Made by a program: the position numbers and the translations under genes. From Pigmentiphaga sp. H8 (GTDB lineage Bacteria > Pseudomonadota > Gammaproteobacteria > Burkholderiales > Burkholderiaceae_B), in assembly GCF_003854895.1 (NCBI RefSeq), contig NZ_CP033966.1:1426001-1490000 (forward strand): a stretch of 64,000 bases of DNA. The letters are read 5' to 3'. Shown piece by piece: positions 43,301 through 51,408 of this stretch. Below the pieces are notes generated by a model. It was not told the origin of the DNA. It did no database searches and saw only the letters and a list, made by a program, of their open reading frames with translations. Each line of letters starts with the position of its first letter. Position 1 is the stretch's first letter.

Positions 43301-44314
43301 ATGAAACGTTTCTTCGCATCCGCCGCGCTTGCGCTCGGCCTCGCCTCGGCCTCTCTCCAGACGGCAGCCGCCGCGCCGCTGGAGATCGGCTATCTGCCCA
43401 TCCTGCCCGACGCGCAGTTGTTCATCGCGCGCGAGCAGGGGGCGCTGCCGGCCGAGGGCGGTCCGCCCAAGCTGGTCCAGTTCCAGAGCGGGCCCGCGCT
43501 GGTGCAGGCCCTGCTGGCGGGGCAGCTCGACATCGCCTACGTCGGCATCGGCCCGGCCCTGGTGGCGCGCGGCAAGGGCGCCGACATCAAGGTCGTCGCC
43601 TCCAACATCGTCGAGCAGGTCAGCTTCGTCGCCATGGGCGACCTCGCGCCCTATTTCGCCTCGGGCGATCCGGCCACGGCCTTCTCCCGCTTCGCCAAGG
43701 ACAAGGGCCGCCAGCCCGTCATCGCCAGCTATCCCCGGGGCGCGGTGCCCGAAGCCGCCTTGCAATACTGGCTGCGCAATCGCATCAAGGTCGATCCCGC
43801 GTCCTTCAAGCTGATCTACCAGGGCGAGGCGCAGATGCAGCAGACCCTGCTGACCGGCGCGGTGGACGGCGCCGTGATCCTCGAACCCACCGTGACCACG
43901 GTCCTGACGCGTGCGCCCAAGGCCCGCGTCGTCGCGCGCGGTTCCGACCTGTTCCCGCGCCAGCCCGGCGCGGTGCTGCTGGTGCGCGAGAAGCTGATCA
44001 ACGAGAAGCCCGAACTGGTGAAGTCGCTGGTGGCCGCCCATGTCGCGGCGACCCGGCTGTTGGATACCGATCCGGCCAAGGCCGCGCCGCTGGTGCAGAA
44101 ATACGTGGGCGGCGGCCGCCTGCCGGTGGACCTGGTCGAGAAGTCGATCCGCAATTCCAAGGGCCAGTTCGAGGCCGACCCCAACACCATCGTGCCGGCC
44201 ACGCTGGTGTTGCAGAAGTTCCAGTCCGAGACCGGCACGCTGGAAGGTCCGGCCGTGGACGTGACGAAGTTGTTCGACACGCGTTTCTATGACGCCGTCG
44301 CCGGCAAGCGATAG
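43301..44314 (+). CDS. Periplasmic receptor of a nitrate/sulfonate/taurine-type ABC importer
   Basis: A 337-residue receptor. A Sec signal (FFASAALALGLASASLQTAAAA) is followed by LEIGYLPILPDAQLFIAREQG, then FQSGPALVQALLAGQLDIAYVGIGP, the classic NrtA/SsuA/TauA fold opening. Later segments include SYPRGAVPEAALQYWL, YQGEAQMQQTLLTGAVDGAV and EPTVTTVL. The family binds nitrate, sulfonates, taurine, bicarbonate or thiamine precursors, and which one cannot be told. The sulfur-linked DsrE-like gene at the end of the operon mildly favours an organosulfur ligand. It starts the four-gene operon with a clear promoter upstream. Confidence 0.88.
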   Translation: MKRFFASAALALGLASASLQTAAAAPLEIGYLPILPDAQLFIAREQGALPAEGGPPKLVQFQSGPALVQALLAGQLDIAYVGIGPALVARGKGADIKVVASNIVEQVSFVAMGDLAPYFASGDPATAFSRFAKDKGRQPVIASYPRGAVPEAALQYWLRNRIKVDPASFKLIYQGEAQMQQTLLTGAVDGAVILEPTVTTVLTRAPKARVVARGSDLFPRQPGAVLLVREKLINEKPELVKSLVAAHVAATRLLDTDPAKAAPLVQKYVGGGRLPVDLVEKSIRNSKGQFEADPNTIVPATLVLQKFQSETGTLEGPAVDVTKLFDTRFYDAVAGKR

Positions 44315-44329
44315 ACCCGCGCGTCGTCC

Positions 44330-45097
44330 ATGATGGTCAAGAATCCCGGATGGCCGGTGCGCGCGGCCTATGGCGTGGCGGGCATCGTCGTCTTCGTGCT
44401 GCTGTGGAAGGCGGCGGGCGTGTTCCGCTGGGTCAATCCCGGCACGCTGCCCGATCCGTTCGCGCTGCCCGACGCGCTGGCGCAGGAGTGGACCTCGGGC
44501 CGTTTGCTGCCCGCCGTCGGCTCCAGCCTCATTCATTACTTCTGGGGCCTGGCGCTGGGTACCGCGTTCGGCATCGCCGTCGGCCTGGCCGCCGCCACGA
44601 TACGGCGCTTCGATCTGTTCCAGGCCTACCTGGCCCGCGTGCTGCGGCCCATTCCGCCGCTGGCCTGGGTGGTGTTCGCCATCGCCTGGTTCAAGGTCAG
44701 CCATGCCGGGGCGGCCTTCGTGATCGCCATCGGCGTGTTCTGGGTGAACTATTTCGCCACCTATAGCGCGGTCCGCAACATCGATCCCCGCTTCTATGAG
44801 CTGGCGCGCAGCTTCGGGCAGGGCAGCTACTGGCGGCGCGCCGTCAGCATCACGCTGCCGGCCATCGCGCCCGGCACGCTGGCGGGCGTGCGCACCGGCA
44901 TCGGCCAGGCGTGGATGACGCTGATCGCGGCCGAACTGCTGGGCGTGCCCGGCATGGGGCAGGAGATGAATGCCGCAGCCGGCGTGGGCGCCTACGAGGC
45001 GGTCGTCGTCTACATGCTGGCCATATCGCTGGTCTACGCCATCTGCGACCTGGGTTACGCGTGGCTGGAGAAAAAGGTGCTGTCGTGGCGGCCGTAA
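44330..45097 (+). CDS. ABC importer permease (SsuC/TauC/NrtB type)
   Basis: A 255-residue permease with six hydrophobic segments and the EAA loop region ELARSFGQGSYWRRAVSITLPAIAPGTLAGVR, which docks on the ATPase. LAWVVFAIAWFKVSHAGAAFVIAIGVFWV is typical of SsuC/TauC members. It begins 15 bases after the receptor gene, and its last 13 bases overlap the ATPase start. A second ATG three bases on (44333) is an equally good start. Confidence 0.9.
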   Translation: MMVKNPGWPVRAAYGVAGIVVFVLLWKAAGVFRWVNPGTLPDPFALPDALAQEWTSGRLLPAVGSSLIHYFWGLALGTAFGIAVGLAAATIRRFDLFQAYLARVLRPIPPLAWVVFAIAWFKVSHAGAAFVIAIGVFWVNYFATYSAVRNIDPRFYELARSFGQGSYWRRAVSITLPAIAPGTLAGVRTGIGQAWMTLIAAELLGVPGMGQEMNAAAGVGAYEAVVVYMLAISLVYAICDLGYAWLEKKVLSWRP

Positions 45098-45825
45098 TCG
45101 AATTCGATCGTTTTTCATACACCCATCCGGGCGCGCCGGGCCCGGTCATCCAGGACCTGTCCCTGGACATCGCGAAGGGCGAGTTCCTGGCCGTGGTCGG
45201 CGGTTCGGGCGTGGGCAAGTCCACGCTGCTGCGCACCGCCGCCGGCCTGATCGCGCCGTCCGCGGGGCAGATGCATTTCCGCCTGCCGCAGCGCGCGGGC
45301 CGCCGCCGGCGGGCCGTGGTGTTCCAGGACGGCCGGCTGCTGCCCTGGCGCACCGTGGCCGGCAACGTGGCCTACGGCCTGGAGACCCTGGACATCGATG
45401 CCGGCGAGAAGCGCGGCCGGGTGGACGAGGCGCTGAGGATGACGGGGCTGGCCGAGTTCGCCGACCGTTGGCCGCACCAGTTGTCCGGCGGCCAGGCGCA
45501 GCGCGTCGGCATTGCGCGCGCGCTGGCGGTCAAGCCTGACATCCTGTTGATGGACGAGCCCTTCAGCGCGGTGGACGCATTGACGCGCCGCCATTTGCAG
45601 GCCGAGCTGATGCGGATCTGGCAGGCCACGCACGCGGCGATCATGTTCGTCACCCACGACATCGACGAGGCGGTGTTCCTGGCCGACCGTGTCGTGGTGC
45701 TGGGCGGTCGGCCCGCGAACGTGGCCGAGAACCTGGTGATCGATTTGCCGAGGCCGCGCGATCGCGGCCATGCCGACTTCGGCCGCTATGTGACGCACCT
45801 GTCGACGCAACTGGGGGTGGACTGA
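45085..45825 (+). CDS. ABC importer ATPase (SsuB/TauB/NrtD type)
   Basis: A 246-residue ATPase starting at GTG (45085), which overlaps the permease gene by 13 bases and has AAGGTG before it. Walker A is GGSGVGKST, the Q-loop lies in VVFQDGRLLPWRTVAGNV (the D-R-L-L-P-W form of the sulfonate/nitrate class), the signature is LSGGQAQRVGIARAL, Walker B is ILLMDEPFSAVD and the H-loop histidine is in FVTHDIDEA. It powers the importer together with the permease. Confidence 0.92.
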   Translation: MAAVIEFDRFSYTHPGAPGPVIQDLSLDIAKGEFLAVVGGSGVGKSTLLRTAAGLIAPSAGQMHFRLPQRAGRRRRAVVFQDGRLLPWRTVAGNVAYGLETLDIDAGEKRGRVDEALRMTGLAEFADRWPHQLSGGQAQRVGIARALAVKPDILLMDEPFSAVDALTRRHLQAELMRIWQATHAAIMFVTHDIDEAVFLADRVVVLGGRPANVAENLVIDLPRPRDRGHADFGRYVTHLSTQLGVD

Positions 45826-45827
45826 TC

Positions 45828-46127
45828 ATGGCCGTCATCAAACTCGTCATCCACGCGCCCACGCCGGCCGCGCTGGAGCGGGGCCGGCGCAACGTCGCCA
45901 ACCTGCTCAAGGCCGACGGCCAGGCCCAGGTGGAACTGGTGGCCAACGCCGGCGCCGTCGCGGCCGCCCTGGGGCAGCCGGACGCCACCGATGTCCATCT
46001 GCGCCTTTGCGCGAACACGCTGGCGGCCAACGGGCTGACGACGCCGGACGGCATCGCCGTGGTCGAGGCCGCGGTGCTGCACATCGCGCGCCGACAGGCC
46101 GAGGGCTGGGCCTACATGCGCGCCTGA
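45828..46127 (+). CDS. DsrE/DsrF-like small protein
   Basis: A 99-residue protein of the DsrE-like fold. It opens KLVIHAPTPAALERGRRNVANLL, continues QVELVANAGAVAAAL, has a conserved cysteine in LRLCANTLAANGL and ends in RRQAEGWAYMRA, the Gln-x-x-GW-A-Y tail of this family. DsrE proteins handle sulfur as persulfide on a cysteine or act as small oligomeric partners in sulfur metabolism. It starts 2 bases after the ATPase gene, so it belongs to the operon. The role is unknown, but the single Cys fits a sulfur carrier or binding protein linked to the imported compound. It ends 4 bases from the putA stop. Confidence 0.82.
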   Translation: MAVIKLVIHAPTPAALERGRRNVANLLKADGQAQVELVANAGAVAAALGQPDATDVHLRLCANTLAANGLTTPDGIAVVEAAVLHIARRQAEGWAYMRA

Positions 46128-46131
46128 CCGC

Positions 46132-49100
46132 TCAGCCCATCGTCATCAGGCTGGCGTTGCCGCCGGCCGCGGCGGTGTTGATGCTGACCGACCGTTCGAC
46201 CAGCAGGCGTTCGAGCGGGATGGCGGCCTCGCCCGGCGCGAGATCGACCACCGGCACGAGCGGACCCTCGCGGCGGGCAAGCTGCCGCAGGATGGATTTC
46301 AGCCGGTTGCCCATGGCATGGACGAGGACCGCGTCGAACGGCGAGGCGGCGGGATCGGCCACGGCTACGTGGGCGGCGAGGTCCGTCGGCAGCGACGCGT
46401 GCAGCGCGGCTGCCTGATGGCTGGCCTGCCACAGGGCGTCATTGCCCGTGGCCAGCGCCGCGGCCAGTTGGACCAGCAGGTCGGCGGTTTCGTCCGCGAT
46501 GCACAGCACCCTGCCGCGCGGGCGCAGCGCGTAGACATCCAGTTGTCCGGTGGGGCCGGGCAGGGTGGCCGCGGCGGTCTCGGGCAGTCGCGCGGCGTAG
46601 GCCGCGCAGCGGTCGGCCAGTTCCGCCATGCCCTGCTCCCGGGCCCAGTCCCACAGGATGGCCAGCGGCCGAGCGGGGCGGAGGGGTTGCAGCCACGCGG
46701 GGGCTGGCGGATGCGAGGCCAGTGCGCGTATCGCGATGTCCGGCGGCGGCGCCGCCGACAGCAGGCGCGGCAGATAGAGCGGCCCGCCCGCCTTGGGGCC
46801 GGTGCCCGACAGGCCTTCGCCGCCGAAGGGCTGTACGCCGACGACGGCGCCTATCATGTTGCGGTTCACGTAGATGTTGCCCACGCGCGCTCTGTCCAGC
46901 ACCAGCGCGACGGTGTCGTCGATGCGGGTATGCAGGCCCAGCGTCAGCCCGTAGCCCAGCGCGTTCACCTGATCCAGCAGGCGGTCGAGATGCTGCCCCG
47001 CATAGCGCACCACGTGCAGGACCGGTCCGAACACCTCCCGGTGCAACTGGTCCGGCCGTTCGAGTTCGATCAGCGTGGGGGCGACGAAGCAGCCGTGCCG
47101 GCACTCGTCCGGATCCAGGCGGCCCGCGCGGAATACGGGATGGCCGGCGTCGCGCATGGCGGCGACGTGCCGCTCGATGTCGTCCCGCGCGGCTTCGTCT
47201 ATGACCGGCCCGGCATCGGTCTCCAGGCAGTCGGGCCGGCCGGTGCGGTATTCGTCCATGGCGCCGCGCAGCATGGCCAGCATCCGGTCGGCGATGTCTT
47301 CCTGCAGGCATAGCAGGCGCAGGGCCGAGCATCGCTGGCCGGCGCTGTCGAACGCCGATTCCATCACGTCGGCGACCACCTGTTCGGGCAGGGCCGACGA
47401 ATCGACGATCATGGCGTTCAGCCCGCCGGTTTCGGCGATCAGCGGGATGCTCCGGCCGTCGGCGCCCAGCCGCTCGGCCAGGACGCGGCGCATGTCCCGC
47501 GCCACCGCCACCGAGCCGGTGAACAGCACGCCCTGCACGCGCGCGTCGGCGACCAGGCCGGCGCCCACGGACTCGCCGCGTCCCGGCAGCATTTGCAGCG
47601 CACCCGGCGGTACCCCTGCGGCGCGCAGGATGCGCACGGCCTCGGCGGCGATCAGCGGCGTCTGCTCCGCCGGCTTGGCCACGACCGTATTGCCGGCCGC
47701 CAGCGCGGCGGCCACCTGGCCGGTGAAGATGGACAGCGGGAAATTCCAGGGGCTGATGCAGGCCACGATGCCCAGCGGCCGGTGCAGCGCGGCGTCGAAT
47801 CCCTCGGTGGCGCGCGCGGCGTAGTAGCGCAGGAAATCGACGGTCTCGCGGACTTCGCCGAAGGCGTTGGGCAAGGTCTTGCCTGCCTCGCGCACCATCA
47901 GCGCCGCGAGCGCCTCGCGTTCGTCTTCCATGCCGTCGGCGGCGCGGCGCAGGACGGCCGCGCGTTCGGCCGGCGCCGTGTCGCGCCAGAGGCGGGTGGC
48001 ATGGGCGGCGCGGGCGAGCGCGAACTCGAGGTCGGCCAGCGAGGCTTCCTGTACCTGGCCGACCAGGTCCCCGCGATGGGCCGGATTGCGGATGTCCAGG
48101 CGCGCCCCGGACGCCACCTCGTCATCCAGCAGGGGGCGGGCGAGCCAGGTCCGCGCGGCGGCGCCCGCCAGCCGGTGCGACAGCCGCAGCAGGCAGGATT
48201 CGTCGGACCAGTCCAGCCCGCGCGAATTGGCGCGCTCGGCGCCATACAGGTCGGGCGGCAGGGGGATGCGCGGGTCGGGCGCGCCGACCGGGCCGCCCCC
48301 CGTGCCGATGTCGTGCGCGGCCGCGACCGGGTCCACGATCACCGCTTCCAGGGGCAGGCCGCGGTCGGCCACGCGATGGACGAACGAGGTGTTCGCGCCG
48401 TTCTCGAGCAGGCGCCGCACCAGATAGGCCAGCAGCGTATCGTGCGGGCCGACCGGCGCGTAGATGCGGCAGGGGCGGTCCAGGCCGCCCGTGCCCACGA
48501 CCTGGTCGTACAGCGGCTCGCCCATGCCATGCAGGCACTGGAACTCGTATTGCCCGGGTCGGAAGTCCGCGGGGCCGGCCAGGTGGTAGACGGCCGCCAG
48601 GGTGTGGGCATTGTGGGTCGCGAACTGCGGAAAGACCGCGTCGGGCGCGGCCAGCAGCTTGCGCGCGCAGGCGAGATAGGCGATGTCGGTGTGGGGCTTG
48701 CGCGTATAGACCGGGTAGTCCGGCAGGCCCTGGATCTGGGCGAGCTTGATCTCGCTGTCCCAGTACGCGCCCTTGACCAGGCGGACCATGAGCCGGTGGC
48801 CGCTGCGACGGGCCAGGGCGGCCAGGTGGTCGATCAGCCGCAGGCTGCGCTTCTGGTAGGCCTGCACCACGAACCCCAGGCCGTCCCACCCCGCCAGGTC
48901 CGGCTCCGCGCACAGGCGTTCGAGCAGGTTCAGCGACAGGTCCAGGCGCGCGGCCTCTTCCGCGTCGATGTTGATGCCCATGCCGTAGCCGCGCGCCGCG
49001 CGCGCGAGCGACAGCAGGCGCGGATAGAGTTCGCCTAGCACCCGTGCCCGCTGGCTTCGCACGTAGCGCGGATGCAGGGCGGACAGCTTGATCGAGATGC

Positions 49101-49869
49101 CGGGAACCTCGTAGGGCGTGCCGCCCCGGCACGAGGCGCCGATGCGCTGGATCGCCTGGTCGTAGGCCGCGGTATAGCGCAGGGCGTCGGCCTCGGTCAT
49201 GGCCGCCTCGCCCAGCATGTCGTAGGAATGGGTGTAGCCGCGCGCCACCTGCGCGCGCGAGCGGTCCAGCGCCTGTTCCATCGTGCGGCCCGCGACGAAC
49301 TGATCGCCCAGCAGGCGCATGGCGGCATCGACGGCCCGGCGCACCAGCGGCTCGCCGCCTTTCTCGATCAGGCCGGCCAGCGCCGCCTGCGGGCCCGATC
49401 CCTGGTGCGCGGCATACAGCCGGCCGGTCAGCAGGAGGCCCCAGACGGCGGCGTTGACGAACAGCGACGAGCTGTGTCCCAGGTGGGCCGACCATCGGCC
49501 CTTGCCGATCTTGTCGCGGATCAGCGCGCCCCGGGTGACCGTGTCCGGTATGCGCAGGACCGATTCCGCCAGGCACATCAGCGCGATGCCTTCCTCGGAC
49601 GAGAGGGAAAACTCCTGCAGCAGCATCTGCGCCAGGCCTTCGGTCGCCGGGAGCCCCGCCTGGTCGCGCAGCGTGGAGGCCAGCCGCCACGCCAGCTCCA
49701 TGACCGGCCCGTTGTCGGTCGGCGGTTCGATCGCGTCCAGCAGGCGCCCGACCATCTCGTGTTCCGCCCGCCGGGTGTCCGCCGTGATGGCCGAGCGTTC
49801 GCCGGTCTGCGGCGCGAGGCCTGGCGCGAAGGACTCGAAGGGGATGGGGCGGGGAGTGGTCGACGGCAT
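46132..49869 (-). CDS. putA: Bifunctional proline dehydrogenase/P5C dehydrogenase PutA (no DNA-binding domain)
   Basis: A 1245-residue enzyme. It lacks the N-terminal ribbon-helix-helix found in the 1320-residue E. coli protein; an arm of about 100 residues leads straight to the PRODH barrel (YTHSYDMLGEAA, GISIKLSALHPRY, VRLVKGAYWDSE, YEFQCLHGMGEPLYDQV). The P5C dehydrogenase part carries ISPWNFPLSIFTGQVAAALA, AETGGLNAMIVD and the catalytic cysteine in SAGQRCSALRLL. A C-terminal domain of about 200 residues follows after GVQPFGGEGLSGTGPKAGGP. It oxidises proline to glutamate via P5C, with channelling between sites. AGGAGG precedes the ATG. As it cannot bind DNA itself, another regulator must control it; none is adjacent. 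Confidence 0.95.
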   Translation of the reverse strand: MPSTTPRPIPFESFAPGLAPQTGERSAITADTRRAEHEMVGRLLDAIEPPTDNGPVMELAWRLASTLRDQAGLPATEGLAQMLLQEFSLSSEEGIALMCLAESVLRIPDTVTRGALIRDKIGKGRWSAHLGHSSSLFVNAAVWGLLLTGRLYAAHQGSGPQAALAGLIEKGGEPLVRRAVDAAMRLLGDQFVAGRTMEQALDRSRAQVARGYTHSYDMLGEAAMTEADALRYTAAYDQAIQRIGASCRGGTPYEVPGISIKLSALHPRYVRSQRARVLGELYPRLLSLARAARGYGMGINIDAEEAARLDLSLNLLERLCAEPDLAGWDGLGFVVQAYQKRSLRLIDHLAALARRSGHRLMVRLVKGAYWDSEIKLAQIQGLPDYPVYTRKPHTDIAYLACARKLLAAPDAVFPQFATHNAHTLAAVYHLAGPADFRPGQYEFQCLHGMGEPLYDQVVGTGGLDRPCRIYAPVGPHDTLLAYLVRRLLENGANTSFVHRVADRGLPLEAVIVDPVAAAHDIGTGGGPVGAPDPRIPLPPDLYGAERANSRGLDWSDESCLLRLSHRLAGAAARTWLARPLLDDEVASGARLDIRNPAHRGDLVGQVQEASLADLEFALARAAHATRLWRDTAPAERAAVLRRAADGMEDEREALAALMVREAGKTLPNAFGEVRETVDFLRYYAARATEGFDAALHRPLGIVACISPWNFPLSIFTGQVAAALAAGNTVVAKPAEQTPLIAAEAVRILRAAGVPPGALQMLPGRGESVGAGLVADARVQGVLFTGSVAVARDMRRVLAERLGADGRSIPLIAETGGLNAMIVDSSALPEQVVADVMESAFDSAGQRCSALRLLCLQEDIADRMLAMLRGAMDEYRTGRPDCLETDAGPVIDEAARDDIERHVAAMRDAGHPVFRAGRLDPDECRHGCFVAPTLIELERPDQLHREVFGPVLHVVRYAGQHLDRLLDQVNALGYGLTLGLHTRIDDTVALVLDRARVGNIYVNRNMIGAVVGVQPFGGEGLSGTGPKAGGPLYLPRLLSAAPPPDIAIRALASHPPAPAWLQPLRPARPLAILWDWAREQGMAELADRCAAYAARLPETAAATLPGPTGQLDVYALRPRGRVLCIADETADLLVQLAAALATGNDALWQASHQAAALHASLPTDLAAHVAVADPAASPFDAVLVHAMGNRLKSILRQLARREGPLVPVVDLAPGEAAIPLERLLVERSVSINTAAAGGNASLMTMG

Positions 49870-49911
49870 GGATGCCCTCCTGGCGCCGGGCGGCGTGCGG
49901 CAGGATCCAGT

Positions 49912-50601
49912 CTAGCCCATGGGCGGGATGGCTTGCAGCGTGGCGAGGTCCAGCAGCGTGAAGCGGCCGTCCGGCATCCATCCTCCGGTGTCGATGTGAT
50001 GGACGTTGCCCAGCACGACCGGATCGTCCACGGGCGTGTGGCCCACCACCAGCGCGCGCAGCCCGGCAACGCCGCTGGCATTCTCGCCTTGCAGCCGATC
50101 GCGCGACCACATCGCGCGGTCCCGCGCCGCGCGCCACAGTCGCAGCGACCAGGTCAGCCGGCTCCAGTCCCGCACCGGGCTGTCCGCGTGCACGATGCCC
50201 ACCCGTCCTGCCGGTGTTTCGATCTCCCTGGCCAGCGGCAGGCGCGCGAAGGCCTCGGCATAGACCCGGCGCCGAGCGAGGGGCAGCGTGACGAACCACG
50301 CTCCGCCGTTGGCGATGTAGCTGGTCTGGTCGACGGGGTTGCCCTTGGCGTAGCGTATCGCGATGTCTTCGTGATTGCCGCGCACCGCATGGAACCAGGG
50401 AAGGGCCAGCCAGTCCAGCACCTGTTCGGATTCCGGCCCCCGGTCGACCAGGTCGCCCACGCTGAAGAGCCGGTCGACGGCGGGGTCGAAGCCGGCGCGG
50501 TCCAGGTCGGCCCGCAGCCGCGTGAAATGGCCATGGATGTCCCCGACCGCGATGTCGCGGCCGCGGTGGTTGGGTTCATGGCGGACGAGAAGGGCGCTCA
50601 T
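49912..50601 (-). CDS. PrpA-type serine/threonine metallophosphatase
   Basis: A 229-residue PPP-family phosphatase. The three core motifs are present in order: GDIHGH, GDLVDRG and GNHED, with later histidines in VVGHTP and IDTGG. This is the bacterial PrpA/PrpB (lambda-phosphatase-like) group, which dephosphorylates Ser, Thr or His in proteins or small phosphate esters, with two Mn ions. It lies downstream of the MBL hydrolase gene and upstream of putA, with 34 and 42 bases between them, possibly as one transcript. Role in the cell unknown. Confidence 0.9.
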   Translation of the reverse strand: MSALLVRHEPNHRGRDIAVGDIHGHFTRLRADLDRAGFDPAVDRLFSVGDLVDRGPESEQVLDWLALPWFHAVRGNHEDIAIRYAKGNPVDQTSYIANGGAWFVTLPLARRRVYAEAFARLPLAREIETPAGRVGIVHADSPVRDWSRLTWSLRLWRAARDRAMWSRDRLQGENASGVAGLRALVVGHTPVDDPVVLGNVHHIDTGGWMPDGRFTLLDLATLQAIPPMG

Positions 50602-50635
50602 GGGATTCCGTGGACAGAGATCCCATGATAGGCCG

Positions 50636-51343
50636 TTACGGCGATCCGGGCGCCTGCCCGCAGGCCAGGTTGGCCGGTATGGCCACGTCCATCAGGCGCG
50701 GGTTGGGCAGGTTCAGGTTGCGCATGATCTCGACGTACTCGGCCTGCGTCTTGCCGGCCAGGCGCGGGTTGTGCCGCTTTTCCTCGCCGATGCTGGAGGC
50801 GGTCCAGCCCTTGTAGTCGTGCGCCGGGTAGACCGTGGTGTCGTCGGGCAGCGCGAACAGCCGGTCGACGATGGAGTGCCACGACAGCCCGGCATCGCCG
50901 GCCTGGAAGTCGGTGCGGCCGGTGCTGCGGATCAGCAGCACGTCGCCAGTGAAGACGGCCCGGGGCGCGGCCGGTTCCAGCACGAAGCTGAAGGACTCGT
51001 CGGTGTGCCCGGGGGTATACAGGGCCTGCAGCGTGATGCCGTCCACGCGCAGCAATTCGCCGTCGCGCACCTGGCGCGAGACGCATTCGGCGCGCGAGCG
51101 TTCGCCCATGATGGTGGTGCAGGCGGTGGCGTCCCGCAGGTCGCCCAGCGCGGTGATGTGGTCGGCGTGGGTGTGGGTGTCGATGGCGTGGACCAGGCGC
51201 AGGTCCAGCTCGCGTATGGCCTGCAGGTAGTGGTCCAGGCGCTCTTTCACCGGATCGATGATCAGCGCCTCGCCCCCGCGGCGGGACGCCAGGAGGTAGG
51301 TGTAGGTGCTGGAGTCGGGCTCGAAGAACTGGCGGAAGATCAT
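50636..51343 (-). CDS. ETHE1/persulfide dioxygenase-like MBL-fold hydrolase
   Basis: A 235-residue metallo-beta-lactamase-fold protein. The metal motif is HTHADHITALGDL, followed by GHTDESFSFVL, FTGDVLLIRSTGRTDFQ and YPAHDYKGW. The D in DVLLIRSTGRTDFQ and the PAHDY are hallmarks of ETHE1-type sulfur dioxygenases, which oxidise glutathione persulfide to sulfite with one iron. The second metal site of true glyoxalase II is incomplete, consistent with ETHE1. I chose ATG at 51343; the TTG at 51355 lies inside a palindrome and lacks a ribosome site. An AT-rich palindrome directly upstream suggests sulfide- or persulfide-responsive control. Confidence 0.88.
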   Translation of the reverse strand: MIFRQFFEPDSSTYTYLLASRRGGEALIIDPVKERLDHYLQAIRELDLRLVHAIDTHTHADHITALGDLRDATACTTIMGERSRAECVSRQVRDGELLRVDGITLQALYTPGHTDESFSFVLEPAAPRAVFTGDVLLIRSTGRTDFQAGDAGLSWHSIVDRLFALPDDTTVYPAHDYKGWTASSIGEEKRHNPRLAGKTQAEYVEIMRNLNLPNPRLMDVAIPANLACGQAPGSP

Positions 51344-51345
51344 AT

Positions 51346-51360
51346 ATTTCTTCAAGAAAT
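51346..51360. promoter_or_regulatory. AT-rich palindrome directly upstream of the ETHE1-like gene
   Basis: ATTTCTT-C-AAGAAAT (51346-51360) is a perfect 7-bp inverted repeat, 3 bases before the start codon. A further AT-rich stretch (51361-51390) continues upstream. Persulfide dioxygenase genes are often controlled by ArsR-type BigR/SqrR repressors at such AT-rich palindromes. No such repressor is adjacent. Confidence 0.45.
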
Positions 51361-51408
51361 AAGCAAATTTCTATATGGAATATATGTTAGACATTCACAT
51401 GCTGGCCG

